Translations under genes and position numbers: made by a program
DNA from: an uncultured Pseudoteredinibacter sp.
Lineage (GTDB): Bacteria; Pseudomonadota; Gammaproteobacteria; Pseudomonadales; Cellvibrionaceae
Length of the DNA stretch: 64,000 bases
NCBI RefSeq assembly: GCF_947500695.1
Contig: NZ_CANMSS010000016.1
Location: forward strand, 19,072 to 83,071
Direction: 5' to 3'
Shown: piece by piece, positions 25,700-34,429 of the stretch
Position numbering within the stretch: position 1 is the stretch's first letter
How the letters are laid out: each line of letters opens with the position of its first letter
Notes under the pieces: generated by a model
The model's database searches: none
What the model saw: only the letters and a program-made list of their open reading frames with translations
What the model was told of the DNA's origin: nothing

Positions 25700-26689
25700 T
25701 TAGTCGTCAGCACGTAGGCTGGCTGGTGGCCAATTCTCCAAGCGCATACCCAAAGACAAACCGCGAGAAGCTAGGATGTCTTTAATTTCGGTAAGCGACT
25801 TCTTACCCAGGTTCGGCGTCTTCAACAACTCTACTTCGGTGCGCTGAATCAGGTCACCAATGTAGTAGATGTTCTCAGCTTTCAAGCAGTTAGCAGAGCG
25901 AACAGTTAGTTCTAAGTCGTCCACAGGACGCAATAGAACAGGATCGATCTCTTCTTCTTTCTGCTCTGGCTCAGCTTCTTTCTCGCCTTCAAGGTCGACA
26001 AATACGGCTAGCTGCTGCTGAAGAATAGTAGCTGCACGACGAATCGCTTCTTCTGGGTCAATAGTACCGTTGGTTTCTAAATCCAAAACCAGCTTATCCA
26101 GGTCAGTACGCTGCTCAACACGGGCACTCTCTACAGAGTACGCCAAGCGACGAACTGGGCTGAAAGAAGCATCCAACTGCAGACGGCCAATAGCGCGAGT
26201 TTCCTCGTCATCGCTACGACGTGCATCAGCAGGCTGGTAACCACGGCCGCGAGCAACACTTAACTTCATGCTCAACTCGACATCGCCAGTAATGTTAGCG
26301 ATAACGTGGTCTGGGTTTTTGATCTCTACTTCATGATCAACTTGGATATCACCAGCAGTAACTACGCCTGGGCCTTTTTTGCTCAGGGTCAAAACCGCTT
26401 GATCTTTACCGTGCATAACCACGGCAACACCTTTTAGGTTCAACAGGATTTCGATAACGTCTTCCTGGATACCTTCAATTGCACTGTACTCGTGCAATAC
26501 ACCGTCGATTTCAACTTCAGTGACAGCACAACCTGGCATTGAAGACAACAAAATACGACGTAGGGCGTTGCCAAGGGTATGACCAAAACCACGCTCTAAA
26601 GGCTCTAATACAACCTTGGCGCGAGTTGGGCCGGTGTCGGTAACATCAATGTGACGCGGGGTCAAAAATTCGTTTACAGCACTCTGCAT
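25700..26689 (-). CDS. rpoA: RNA polymerase alpha subunit
   Basis: With the start at the second ATG (26689, MQSAVNEFL) the protein has 329 residues, like E. coli; the first ATG (26695) sits too close to the aagg site. The N-terminal dimerisation domain has LEPLERGFGHTLGNALRRIL; the C-terminal domain (about 250-329), with RSANCLKAENI and TPNLGKKSLTEIKD, binds UP elements and activators. It lies between rpsD and rplQ as usual. Confidence 0.97.
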   Translation of the reverse strand: MQSAVNEFLTPRHIDVTDTGPTRAKVVLEPLERGFGHTLGNALRRILLSSMPGCAVTEVEIDGVLHEYSAIEGIQEDVIEILLNLKGVAVVMHGKDQAVLTLSKKGPGVVTAGDIQVDHEVEIKNPDHVIANITGDVELSMKLSVARGRGYQPADARRSDDEETRAIGRLQLDASFSPVRRLAYSVESARVEQRTDLDKLVLDLETNGTIDPEEAIRRAATILQQQLAVFVDLEGEKEAEPEQKEEEIDPVLLRPVDDLELTVRSANCLKAENIYYIGDLIQRTEVELLKTPNLGKKSLTEIKDILASRGLSLGMRLENWPPASLRADD

Positions 26690-26711
26690 AGCCATACCTT
26701 AGGTTAGTCCG

Positions 26712-27332
26712 TTACTTGGAGTAAAGTTCAACAATTAGGTTCTCGTTGATCTCAGCAGGTAAATCTGCACGATCTGGAACGCGCTTGAAAGTGCCTTCCT
26801 TTTTGTCCGAGTTCACATCAACCCACTCTACTTCAGAGCGCTGAGCAGCAATTGCCAATGCATTCTGGATACGTAGTTGAGTTTTAGACTTCTCACGAAC
26901 AGCTACAACGTCACCTTCTTTCACTTGGTAAGAAGCAATGTTTACTACTTGACCATTTACAGTGATTGACTTGTGAGATACCAACTGACGAGATTCAGCG
27001 CGAGTAGCACCGTAACCCATGCGGTATACAACGTTATCTAAACGAGATTCCAACAGCTTAAGCAGGTTTTCACCAGTAGCACCCTTACGACGGGCAGCTT
27101 CTTTGTAATAACCGCGGAACTGCTTTTCTAGTACGCCGTAAATGCGACGAACTTTTTGCTTTTCACGCAACTGAACACCGTAGTCAGATAGACGACCACG
27201 ACGAGCACCGTGTACACCTGGTGCAGTTTCAGCTTTACATTTTGAATCTAATGGGCGAGCGCCAGACTTAAGGAACAAATCAGTTCCTTCGCGGCGAGCC
27301 AATTTACAAGTTGGTCCGATATAACGTGCCAT
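26712..27332 (-). CDS. rpsD: 30S ribosomal protein S4
   Basis: The 206-residue protein starts MARYIGPTCKLARREGTDLF and has the S4 RNA-binding domain (LDNVVYRMGYGATRAESRQLVS). It starts 30S assembly on 16S rRNA. In E. coli it also represses the alpha operon by binding a leader structure near rpsM; a hairpin at 28218-28239 could play a part here, which is not shown. Confidence 0.97.
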   Translation of the reverse strand: MARYIGPTCKLARREGTDLFLKSGARPLDSKCKAETAPGVHGARRGRLSDYGVQLREKQKVRRIYGVLEKQFRGYYKEAARRKGATGENLLKLLESRLDNVVYRMGYGATRAESRQLVSHKSITVNGQVVNIASYQVKEGDVVAVREKSKTQLRIQNALAIAAQRSEVEWVDVNSDKKEGTFKRVPDRADLPAEINENLIVELYSK

Positions 27333-27347
27333 CTTCTTTAAGCCCCC

Positions 27348-27737
27348 TTATACGCGACGTTTCTTAGGAGGACGACAACCATTGTGCGGAATGGGTGTTA
27401 CGTCCGTAATGTTGGAGATTTTATATCCAACGTTATTTAAGGCACGAACAGCAGACTCACGGCCTGGTCCTGGACCTTTTACTTCAACGTCTAGGTTCTT
27501 TAAACCATAGTCCTTTGCAGCTTCACCAGCGCGCTCTGCAGCAACCTGGGCAGCGAAAGGGGTAGACTTACGTGAACCACGGAAACCGGAACCACCTGCG
27601 GTAGCCCAGCTCAGGGTGTTGCCCTGGCGATCTGTGATAGTCACGATTGTGTTGTTAAAAGAGGCGTGGATATGGGCGATGCCATCAACGACCGTCTTTT
27701 TTACCTTTTTACGGGTAGTTTTGCTTGGCTTAGCCAT
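27348..27737 (-). CDS. rpsK: 30S ribosomal protein S11
   Basis: The 129 residues include IAHIHASFNNTIVTITDRQG and the C-terminal PIPHNGCRPPKKRRV, both diagnostic. S11 sits on the 30S platform beside the E site. It is placed between rpsM and rpsD with short gaps, as in other alpha operons. Confidence 0.97.
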   Translation of the reverse strand: MAKPSKTTRKKVKKTVVDGIAHIHASFNNTIVTITDRQGNTLSWATAGGSGFRGSRKSTPFAAQVAAERAGEAAKDYGLKNLDVEVKGPGPGRESAVRALNNVGYKISNITDVTPIPHNGCRPPKKRRV

Positions 27738-27754
27738 AACGATCTTCCTAACCT

Positions 27755-28111
27755 TTATTTCTTAATTGGCTTACGCGGGCCCTTACGGGTGCGAGCGTTA
27801 GTCTTAGTACGCTGACCACGTAGCGGCAAGCTGCGACGATGACGCAGACCACGGTAGCAACCCAAGTCCATCAAACGTTTGATGTTCATGGAAATTTCAC
27901 GACGTAGGTCACCTTCTACAGTGATTTTACCCACTTCGGCGCGAATCGCGTCCATTTCTGTTTCAGACAATTCGCCGATTTTAGTCGTTTCTGCAATACC
28001 GGTAGCAGCAAGAATCTGCTGTGCGGTGGTCTTACCTACACCAAAAACATAGGTCAGAGAGATAACGGCGTGTTTGTTATCTGGTATGTTTACACCAGCT
28101 ATACGAGCCAT
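27755..28111 (-). CDS. rpsM: 30S ribosomal protein S13
   Basis: The 118 residues start MARIAGVNIPDNKHAVISLT and end with the basic tail GQRTKTNARTRKGPRKPIKK, which reaches the P-site tRNA. It is the first gene of the alpha operon. The 175-base gap to rpmJ is larger than elsewhere in the cluster and holds a leader hairpin. Confidence 0.97.
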   Translation of the reverse strand: MARIAGVNIPDNKHAVISLTYVFGVGKTTAQQILAATGIAETTKIGELSETEMDAIRAEVGKITVEGDLRREISMNIKRLMDLGCYRGLRHRRSLPLRGQRTKTNARTRKGPRKPIKK

Positions 28112-28217
28112 CTAGATACTCCACATATCATATAAATTGTAGCGCTGACAGCAATTAACAGCTCCCTCAGCACCAAAAGGCGCGAAAGGATACCGATAAA
28201 GCCGCACAAATGCAATA

Positions 28218-28239
28218 GCCCGGAGGTTTCCCCCCGGGC
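28218..28239 (-). promoter_or_regulatory. Leader hairpin with GAAA tetraloop before rpsM
   Basis: On the minus strand gcccggggg and cctccgggc form a nine-base stem (one G-U pair) capped by the stable tetraloop gaaa. It lies between rpmJ and rpsM, where E. coli has the S4-binding alpha-operon leader. No T run follows, so it is not a simple terminator. Confidence 0.5.
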
Positions 28240-28286
28240 GACAGTCAACGCCCCCAAATCAGAAGGCAGTGATGAACTGCTTTCTG

Positions 28287-28403
28287 TTAGCCTTGACGCT
28301 GCTTGTGACGTGGCTCGGCGCTGCAGATTACTCGAACAACACCATTGCGACGTACAACTTTGCAGTTACGGCACATCTTTTTAACTGAAGCACGAACTTT
28401 CAT
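28287..28403 (-). CDS. rpmJ: 50S ribosomal protein L36
   Basis: This gene is easy to miss because it encodes only 38 residues. They begin MKVRASVKKMCRNCKVVRR and carry the zinc ligands C11, C14, C27 and H33, so it is the zinc-containing form. L36 binds 23S rRNA domains II and VI. It is the last gene of the spc operon, 33 bases after secY. Confidence 0.96.
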   Translation of the reverse strand: MKVRASVKKMCRNCKVVRRNGVVRVICSAEPRHKQRQG

Positions 28404-28436
28404 GTTTCAACCTCTTTCAGAAGCTAGGCCCTTCCC

Positions 28437-29759
28437 TTAGCGGGAATTGCCGTAGCCTTTTAAGTTAGCCTTCTTCATCAGTGAGTCGTACTGATGAGAC
28501 ATCAAGTGTGATTGCACCTGGGCCATGAAGTCCATGACCACCACTACTACGATCAGTAGTGAAGTACCACCTAGATAGAAGGGCACATTAGCCGCTACTA
28601 CCAAGAACTGAGGTAACAAACACACCGCGGCAATATAAACAGCGCCAACTACCGTTAGGCGAGTCAAAACACTGTCAATATATTTTGCGGACTGTTCACC
28701 TGGACGAATACCAGGAATGAACGCGCCGGATTTCTTCAAGTTATCTGCTACTTCTTGCGGGTTGAACATCAACGCCGTATAGAAGAAACAGAAGAAGATG
28801 ATCATCGCGGTGAACAAAATAAAGTTCAGCGGCTGACCAGGCCCTAACCAAAGGGCAACTTCTTGTAAAACTTCGGCAGCAACACCTTCTGAGCCCTGAC
28901 CAAACCACTGAGCTACAGAGGCTGGGAACAACAGAATACTGCTGGCGAAAATGGCAGGAATAACACCAGCCATATTAATTTTCAGTGGCAGGTGACTGCT
29001 TTGCGCACCACGACCAGGCTGACGTTTGGCATAGTTCACTGTAATACGGCGTTGACCGCGCTCCATTCGAACTACAAACCAGATCAGCGCAATTGCCAAA
29101 AAGGTAATTGCCAGCAACATCAAGATATTGATATCGCCCTGCTTCGCGCCTTCAAAGGACTGACCAATCGCTGCTGGCAAACCAGCAACAATGCCCGCAA
29201 AGATCAACATGGAGATACCGTTACCGATACCGCGCTCTGTCACTTGCTCGCCTAGCCACATCATAAATACAGCACCGGTTACCAAAGAGGTAATCGCTAC
29301 GATGTAGAAAGACATTCCACCGCCGCCGTAGGCTAAGCCTTGGCTCGCCATACCAACTGTCATGCCGGTGCCTTGTACAAGGGCCAGCGCTACGGTCAGA
29401 TAGCGGGTGTATTGACTGATCTTGCGACGTCCTGCATCGCCTTCTTTCTTCAGCTGTTCAAGGCTGGGCGATACTGCAGACATCAACTGCATAATAATCG
29501 AGGCAGAGATATATGGCATGATACCCAATGCCAGGATACTCATACGCTCTAGTGCACCACCCGAGAACATATTAAACAGGCCAAGGATAGTATCCTTGCC
29601 CTGATTAAAGAGGTTCGCAACCTGATCTGGGTCGATGCCCGGAACAGGAATATGGGTGCCGATACGATAAACCAGAATCGCTAAAAACAGAAAACGAAGG
29701 CGAGCCCAAAGCTCGCCTAGTCCTTTCTGATTCGCTAATGGCATCTTTGCCGTTGCCAT
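28437..29759 (-). CDS. secY: Protein translocase subunit SecY
   Basis: The 440-residue inner membrane protein has ten membrane helices and forms the channel of the SecYEG complex. Typical regions are RIGTHIPVPGIDP, FSGGALERMSILALGIMPYISASIIMQL, the plug region after helix 1, and the cytoplasmic loop with VVRMERGQRRI. The length is normal. It is encoded between rplO and rpmJ in the spc operon. Confidence 0.97.
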   Translation of the reverse strand: MATAKMPLANQKGLGELWARLRFLFLAILVYRIGTHIPVPGIDPDQVANLFNQGKDTILGLFNMFSGGALERMSILALGIMPYISASIIMQLMSAVSPSLEQLKKEGDAGRRKISQYTRYLTVALALVQGTGMTVGMASQGLAYGGGGMSFYIVAITSLVTGAVFMMWLGEQVTERGIGNGISMLIFAGIVAGLPAAIGQSFEGAKQGDINILMLLAITFLAIALIWFVVRMERGQRRITVNYAKRQPGRGAQSSHLPLKINMAGVIPAIFASSILLFPASVAQWFGQGSEGVAAEVLQEVALWLGPGQPLNFILFTAMIIFFCFFYTALMFNPQEVADNLKKSGAFIPGIRPGEQSAKYIDSVLTRLTVVGAVYIAAVCLLPQFLVVAANVPFYLGGTSLLIVVVVVMDFMAQVQSHLMSHQYDSLMKKANLKGYGNSR

Positions 29760-29792
29760 CGCTACCTCACTTAGCCGTAAGCGTTAACAAAG

Positions 29793-30227
29793 TTATTCTT
29801 CGACCTTGCCGCCAGCCGCTTCAATCGCAGCCTTGGCACCCTTAGTTACTGCAAGACCTTTAACGGTCACAGCTTTGGTCAGCTCACCAGACAAGAACAC
29901 TTTCGCGCGCTTCATGTTTTGCTTAACCAAATCAGCAGCCTTTAGAGCTTCCAGATCGATAACTTCTGCTTCAACTTTGTTTAGCTCAGCCAAACGAACT
30001 TCAGCGGTTACACGACCAATACGGGAAGTAAAACCGTATTTTGGAAGGCGCTTCTGCAAAGGCATTTGACCACCCTCGAAACCTGGACGAACACTACCGC
30101 CAGAACGAGACTTCAAACCTTTGTGACCGCGACCACCAGTTTTACCTACACCGCTACCGATACCGCGACCAACGCGCTTACGATCTTTAACGCGGCCAGG
30201 AGCGGGGCTTAGAGTATTTAAACGCAT
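29793..30227 (-). CDS. rplO: 50S ribosomal protein L15
   Basis: The 144 residues start MRLNTLSPAPGRVKDRKRVG, followed by a glycine/lysine-rich stretch (GKTGGRGHKGLKSRSGG) that threads into 23S rRNA, and a globular C-terminal domain. It is a late assembly protein. Gene order rpmD-rplO-secY is standard. Confidence 0.97.
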   Translation of the reverse strand: MRLNTLSPAPGRVKDRKRVGRGIGSGVGKTGGRGHKGLKSRSGGSVRPGFEGGQMPLQKRLPKYGFTSRIGRVTAEVRLAELNKVEAEVIDLEALKAADLVKQNMKRAKVFLSGELTKAVTVKGLAVTKGAKAAIEAAGGKVEE

Positions 30228-30231
30228 TGTC

Positions 30232-30417
30232 TTACTCTCCCTCTACCTTAACCAAATAGTTTACCTTGTTGATCATACCGCGAGTTGAAGGCGTATCTTC
30301 AACTTCAACAGTGTGACCAATACGGCGTAAACCCAAGCCTGCAACACAGGCTTTATGGGACTGCAGGCGTCCATTGGTGGACTTAACCTGAGTAACTTTA
30401 ACTGTTTTCTTAGCCAT
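30232..30417 (-). CDS. rpmD: 50S ribosomal protein L30
   Basis: The 61-residue protein carries VTQVKSTNGRLQSHKACVAGL and LRRIGHTVEVEDTPSTRGMI, typical of bacterial L30. It is four bases upstream of rplO, so translation of the two is probably coupled. Confidence 0.96.
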   Translation of the reverse strand: MAKKTVKVTQVKSTNGRLQSHKACVAGLGLRRIGHTVEVEDTPSTRGMINKVNYLVKVEGE

Positions 30418-30457
30418 GGTTATTTACCAGCTCTTCAATTTGAACTAAGCGTAAAGC

Positions 30458-30967
30458 TTAGTTCAAGATATCTTCAACACTCTTGCCGCGCTTGGCTGCA
30501 ACAGACTCTGGAGAAGCCATTGCTTTCAAGCCTTCAAAAGTAGCTCGCACAACGTTTACAGGGTTGGTAGAACCGTAGCACTTAGCTAGTACGTTCTGAA
30601 CACCGGCAATTTCTAAAACGGCACGCATCGCACCGCCAGCAATTACACCAGTACCCTGAGAGGCTGGCTGCATGTATACCTTAGAGGCACCATGACGACC
30701 TTTGGTTGGGTATTGAATGGTATCGCCATTCAATTCAACCTGGATCATGTTGCGACGCGCAGCTTCCATTGCTTTTTGAATAGCAACAGGCACTTCACGA
30801 GCCTTACCACGACCGAAGCCTACTTTACCGTTACCGTCACCAACAACAGTTAGTGCAGTGAAGCCGAAGATACGACCACCTTTTACAGTCTTAGCAACAC
30901 GGTTAACCTGAACCAGCTTTTCCTGCAGGCCTTCTGTGTTGGCGTCTTCTTTTTTACCGTTAGCCAT
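30458..30967 (-). CDS. rpsE: 30S ribosomal protein S5
   Basis: The 169-residue protein has the double-stranded-RNA-binding-like domain (LVQVNRVAKTVKGGRIFGFT) and the C-terminal alpha/beta domain (GTGVIAGGAMRAVLEIAGV). It helps keep decoding accurate and is the site of spectinomycin-resistance mutations in other species. The loop sequence around VAKTVKGGR is the normal sensitive form. Confidence 0.97.
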   Translation of the reverse strand: MANGKKEDANTEGLQEKLVQVNRVAKTVKGGRIFGFTALTVVGDGNGKVGFGRGKAREVPVAIQKAMEAARRNMIQVELNGDTIQYPTKGRHGASKVYMQPASQGTGVIAGGAMRAVLEIAGVQNVLAKCYGSTNPVNVVRATFEGLKAMASPESVAAKRGKSVEDILN

Positions 30968-30977
30968 ATCTCAACCT

Positions 30978-31328
30978 TTAAAATTCTAAGCCAGCTTCAC
31001 GAGCAGCGTCAGCCAAAGCTTTAACGCGACCGTGATATTTAAAACCGCTACGGTCGAAAGCTACTTTTTCAACGCCAGCGGCTTTTGCACGCTCAGCGAT
31101 TAAAGTGCCAACAGCTGCAGCTGATTCAGCATTACCAGTTTTACCACCGCGCAAGCTCTTATCAAGAGTTGAGGCGCTGGCCAAAACCTGGCCACCGTCA
31201 CCGGCGATGATTTGTGCATAAATATGACGTGGTGAGCGGTTAACACACAAACGTGTTTCACCTAGCTCACGAATTTTAGCGCGGGTGCGGCGTGCACGAC
31301 GCAAACGAGATTGCTTTTTATCGCTCAT
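30978..31328 (-). CDS. rplR: 50S ribosomal protein L18
   Basis: The 116 residues start with a basic stretch (SRLRRARRTRAKIRELGETR) and end with FKYHGRVKALADAAREAGLEF, both family marks. L18 binds 5S rRNA together with L5 and L25 in the central protuberance. The gap to rpsE is nine bases. Confidence 0.97.
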   Translation of the reverse strand: MSDKKQSRLRRARRTRAKIRELGETRLCVNRSPRHIYAQIIAGDGGQVLASASTLDKSLRGGKTGNAESAAAVGTLIAERAKAAGVEKVAFDRSGFKYHGRVKALADAAREAGLEF

Positions 31329-31338
31329 GACCTATGCC

Positions 31339-31872
31339 CTACTTTTTCTTAGCTTCTTTACGACGCACATACTCATCGGCATAACGAACACCCTTACCTT
31401 TATAAGGCTCTGGTGGACGGAAGGCGCGAATTTCTGCGGCCGCCTGACCAAGCAATTGCTTGTCAGCGCTTTTCAGAACAATTTCTGTCTGACTTGGGGT
31501 CTCAGCTTTTACACCTTCAGGTAAGGTGTAAACAACAGGATGAGAAAAACCCAAAGTCAGGTCTACAGTGTTACCCGCTGCTTTTGCACGATAACCAACA
31601 CCGTTAAGAATCAGCTTCTTCTCGAAGCCCTGGCTTGCGCCAATAACCATGTTGTTAATCAATGCACGGGTAGTGCCCGCTAATGCGCGGGACTGCTTGG
31701 CGCTGTCACGACCAGCGAAGGTTAACTTGGAATCATCCAATTTAACTTCAACTTTATCGTGAACGTTTAGCGCCAAAGTACCGTTGCTGCCTTTAACAGT
31801 GATGTCTTGACCTTTAAGGTCGACAGTCACGCCAGCAGGTACTTCAACCGGACTATTTGCAACTCGTGACAT
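31339..31872 (-). CDS. rplF: 50S ribosomal protein L6
   Basis: The 177-residue protein has two similar domains. The signature near the end reads RAFRPPEPYKGKGVRYADEY. L6 lies at the base of the L7/L12 stalk next to the factor-binding site. The start is MSRVANSPVEVPAG, with a normal length. Confidence 0.97.
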   Translation of the reverse strand: MSRVANSPVEVPAGVTVDLKGQDITVKGSNGTLALNVHDKVEVKLDDSKLTFAGRDSAKQSRALAGTTRALINNMVIGASQGFEKKLILNGVGYRAKAAGNTVDLTLGFSHPVVYTLPEGVKAETPSQTEIVLKSADKQLLGQAAAEIRAFRPPEPYKGKGVRYADEYVRRKEAKKK

Positions 31873-31907
31873 TACGATTTCCTATAAAACTTTTAAAAAA
31901 AGTTAAA

Positions 31908-32300
31908 TTAAAATACGGTGCAAAGAACTTCACCACCAATGCCTTGGGCACGGGCAGCGCGATCGCTCATAACACCTTTACTGGTAGAAACAATAGCGAC
32001 ACCCAAGCCACCGCGTACGGTTGGCAGGCCATCTTTACCAGCGTAGTTACGTAAACCTGGACGGCTTACACGGTCAAGCTCAGCAATTACTGGCTTGCCC
32101 TCAAAGTACTTCAGCTCAACAGTAAGCTCAGGCTTAGCGCCTTCTGCAACACTGTAACCGCTGATGTAACCTTCGTTTTCTAAAACTTGTGCAACACTAA
32201 CCTTCAACTTAGAAGAAGGCATGGTTACCTCAGTTTTTGCAGCTTGCTGACCGTTACGAATGCGGGTCAACATATCTGCTAAAGGATCTTGCATGCTCAT
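31908..32300 (-). CDS. rpsH: 30S ribosomal protein S8
   Basis: The 130 residues start MSMQDPLADMLTRIRNGQQA and end with STSKGVMSDRAARAQGIGGE. S8 binds helix 21 of 16S rRNA. In E. coli it also represses the spc operon by binding mRNA near rplE; I did not find a clear copy of that site here. Confidence 0.97.
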   Translation of the reverse strand: MSMQDPLADMLTRIRNGQQAAKTEVTMPSSKLKVSVAQVLENEGYISGYSVAEGAKPELTVELKYFEGKPVIAELDRVSRPGLRNYAGKDGLPTVRGGLGVAIVSTSKGVMSDRAARAQGIGGEVLCTVF

Positions 32301-32331
32301 CGGAATCTGCTCCTAGGTTCAGCGATCTAAA

Positions 32332-32637
32332 TTACCAGCTGGCCTTAACCAAGCCAGGTACATCACCGCGCATGGCAGCTTCACGTAACTTGTTACGACA
32401 CAGGCCAAACTTGCGGTAAACCGCGTGTGGGCGACCGGTTACGCGACAGCGACGTTGCTGACGAGCTGGGCTCGCATCACGCGGCAATTTCTGCAGCTTA
32501 ACCTGGGCTTCCCAAAGCTCTTCTTCAGAGCTCTCTGGGTTGGCGATGATCGCTTTTAGCTCAGCACGCTTAGCTGCGTACTTTGCCACTGTAGCTGCAC
32601 GCTTAGCTTCACGTGCAATCATAGATTTCTTAGCCAT
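32332..32637 (-). CDS. rpsN: 30S ribosomal protein S14
   Basis: At 101 residues this is the long, zinc-free form: it lacks paired CxxC motifs and ends RKFGLCRNKLREAAMRGDVP. S14 sits in the 30S head. Zinc-free S14 is usual in gammaproteobacteria, in contrast to the zinc-binding L36 in this cluster. Confidence 0.97.
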   Translation of the reverse strand: MAKKSMIAREAKRAATVAKYAAKRAELKAIIANPESSEEELWEAQVKLQKLPRDASPARQQRRCRVTGRPHAVYRKFGLCRNKLREAAMRGDVPGLVKASW

Positions 32638-32646
32638 GACTCTACC

Positions 32647-33186
32647 CTAGCCTTTGAAAGGAAAGTTGAAGGCTTTCAACAGCGCGCGACCTTCTTCGTC
32701 GGTGCGAGCACTGGTGGTGATACAAATATCTAAACCACGTAGCTTGTCTACTTTATCGTAGTCAATCTCTGGGAAGATAATTTGCTCGTTCACGCCCATG
32801 GAAAAATTACCACGACCATCAAACTGTTTAGGACTGATGCCGCGGAAGTCACGGATACGTGGGATAGCAATAGAAACCAAGCGCTCTAGGAATTCGTACA
32901 TACGATCCTGACGCAAGGTTACTTTACAGCCTACCGGCCATCCTTCACGAACCTTGAAACCAGCAATAGATTTACGAGCTTTGGTAACAACAACTTTCTG
33001 ACCAGAGATTTTCTCTAAATCAGCAACTGCGTTTTCCAAAACCTTTTTGTCGCCAATAGCTTCACCAACACCCATATTGACGGTGATTTTGGTGATGCGC
33101 GGCACTTCCATCACGTTTGCCAAACCTAGCTCTTCTTTAAGCTGGGCAGCAATTTCGCTCTGGTAAAGTTCTTTCAACTTAGCCAT
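32647..33186 (-). CDS. rplE: 50S ribosomal protein L5
   Basis: The 179-residue protein contains PRITKITVNMGVGEA, the L5 signature, and RDFRGISPKQFDGRGNFSMG. It binds 5S rRNA and contacts P-site tRNA. It is encoded between rplX and rpsN as expected. Confidence 0.97.
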   Translation of the reverse strand: MAKLKELYQSEIAAQLKEELGLANVMEVPRITKITVNMGVGEAIGDKKVLENAVADLEKISGQKVVVTKARKSIAGFKVREGWPVGCKVTLRQDRMYEFLERLVSIAIPRIRDFRGISPKQFDGRGNFSMGVNEQIIFPEIDYDKVDKLRGLDICITTSARTDEEGRALLKAFNFPFKG

Positions 33187-33213
33187 TTTACTCTTACCGT
33201 TTTACCGTCTGCT

Positions 33214-33531
33214 TTATGCGTCTACGGCTTCGCCGTTGGATTTGAAGATGCGAATTTTATTTCCATCTTCAAGGATTTTAAAACCAACCCGATCAGCTTT
33301 CTGGGTAGCTGGGTTGAATATCGCTACGTTAGAAGCCTGAATAGGGGCTTCCTTCTCAACGATACCGCCAGCAACACCTGCCTGTGGGTTTGGCTTTTGG
33401 TGCTTCTTAACAATCTGCACACCGGATACGATTAGGCGATCGTCTTGCAAAACCTTAACGACTTTGCCTCGCTTGCCTTTGTCGCGGCCAGCGATAACAA
33501 TCACTTCATCTTCACGTTTAATCTTACGCAT
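33214..33531 (-). CDS. rplX: 50S ribosomal protein L24
   Basis: The 105-residue protein carries a KOW motif (VIAGRDKGKRGKVVKVLQDD). L24 starts 50S assembly at the 5' end of 23S rRNA and lies by the tunnel exit. Gene order rplN-rplX-rplE is standard. Confidence 0.97.
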   Translation of the reverse strand: MRKIKREDEVIVIAGRDKGKRGKVVKVLQDDRLIVSGVQIVKKHQKPNPQAGVAGGIVEKEAPIQASNVAIFNPATQKADRVGFKILEDGNKIRIFKSNGEAVDA

Positions 33532-33564
33532 TACCCTGTCCTCAATACCTAGCTTGTCGTACCG

Positions 33565-33933
33565 TTACAGTACTTCAGGAGCCAGAGAGATGATTTTCAT
33601 GAACTTCTCACCACGGAGCTCGCGAGTTACAGGGCCGAAGATACGAGTACCCACTGGAGCATCACTTGCATTAAGCAATACAGCAGCATTGTCATCGAAC
33701 TTGATCAGAGAACCGTCAGGGCGACGAACACCTTTTTTGGTGCGTACCACAACAGCCTTCATGACCTGGCCTTTCTTTACCTTACCGCGAGGTATGGCTT
33801 CTTTTACCGTTACCTTAATGATATCGCCAACAGACGCGTAACGACGGTGAGAACCGCCCAACACTTTGATGCACATTACACGGCGAGCACCACTGTTATC
33901 AGCGACATCTAAGTAAGATTCTGTTTGAATCAT
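33565..33933 (-). CDS. rplN: 50S ribosomal protein L14
   Basis: The 122 residues begin MIQTESYLDVADNSGARRVM and end with REKFMKIISLAPEVL-like sequence (GEKFMKIISLAPEVL). L14 forms part of an intersubunit bridge. It is the first gene of the spc operon; the small gap to rpsQ shows no terminator, so S10 and spc genes may be read together. Confidence 0.97.
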   Translation of the reverse strand: MIQTESYLDVADNSGARRVMCIKVLGGSHRRYASVGDIIKVTVKEAIPRGKVKKGQVMKAVVVRTKKGVRRPDGSLIKFDDNAAVLLNASDAPVGTRIFGPVTRELRGEKFMKIISLAPEVL

Positions 33934-33968
33934 CGTTCGTCTCCGAAACTCTAATGCACACTACTGAA

Positions 33969-34235
33969 TTAAATTTCAGCAGCGCGCTCTTCGATTTTAA
34001 CCAGAGCCCAAGACTTAGTCTTTGACAAAGGACGAGACTCAGAGATGGTTACAACATCACCCATCTTGCACTCGTTCTGTTCGTCGTGGGCCTTCAGCTT
34101 AGATGACTTACTAACATACTTGCCGTAAATCGGGTGCTTAACGCGGCGCTCAATAAGAACAGTAATGGTTTTATCCATCTTGTTACTTACAACTTTACCA
34201 GTCAGCGTGCGTACCAACTTTTCTGCTTCTGCCAT
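33969..34235 (-). CDS. rpsQ: 30S ribosomal protein S17
   Basis: The 88-residue OB-fold protein shows GKVVSNKMDKTITVLIERRV and CKMGDVVTISESRPLSKTKS. It is an early assembly protein of the 30S body and the last gene of the S10 operon, two bases after rpmC. Confidence 0.97.
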   Translation of the reverse strand: MAEAEKLVRTLTGKVVSNKMDKTITVLIERRVKHPIYGKYVSKSSKLKAHDEQNECKMGDVVTISESRPLSKTKSWALVKIEERAAEI

Positions 34236-34237
34236 AG

Positions 34238-34429
34238 TTAGTTACCTGCCTTTTCGTTCAGCACTGTCTTGATGCGAGCAATGTCTTTACGAGTCTGGCG
34301 AATCAAATGAGTCTGATTCAACTGACCAGTAGAGGCTTGCATACGCAGTTTAAATTGCGCTTGCAGTTGAGAAAGCAACTCTTGGTTCAGCTCTTCAACT
34401 GATTTTTCGCGGAGTTCTTGAGCTTTCAT
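34238..34429 (-). CDS. rpmC: 50S ribosomal protein L29
   Basis: The 63 residues form two helices (MKAQELREKSVEELNQELLS, then RQTRKDIARIKTVLNEK). L29 lies near the tunnel exit by L23. Its start overlaps the end of rplP by one base, so the two are translationally coupled. Confidence 0.96.
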   Translation of the reverse strand: MKAQELREKSVEELNQELLSQLQAQFKLRMQASTGQLNQTHLIRQTRKDIARIKTVLNEKAGN

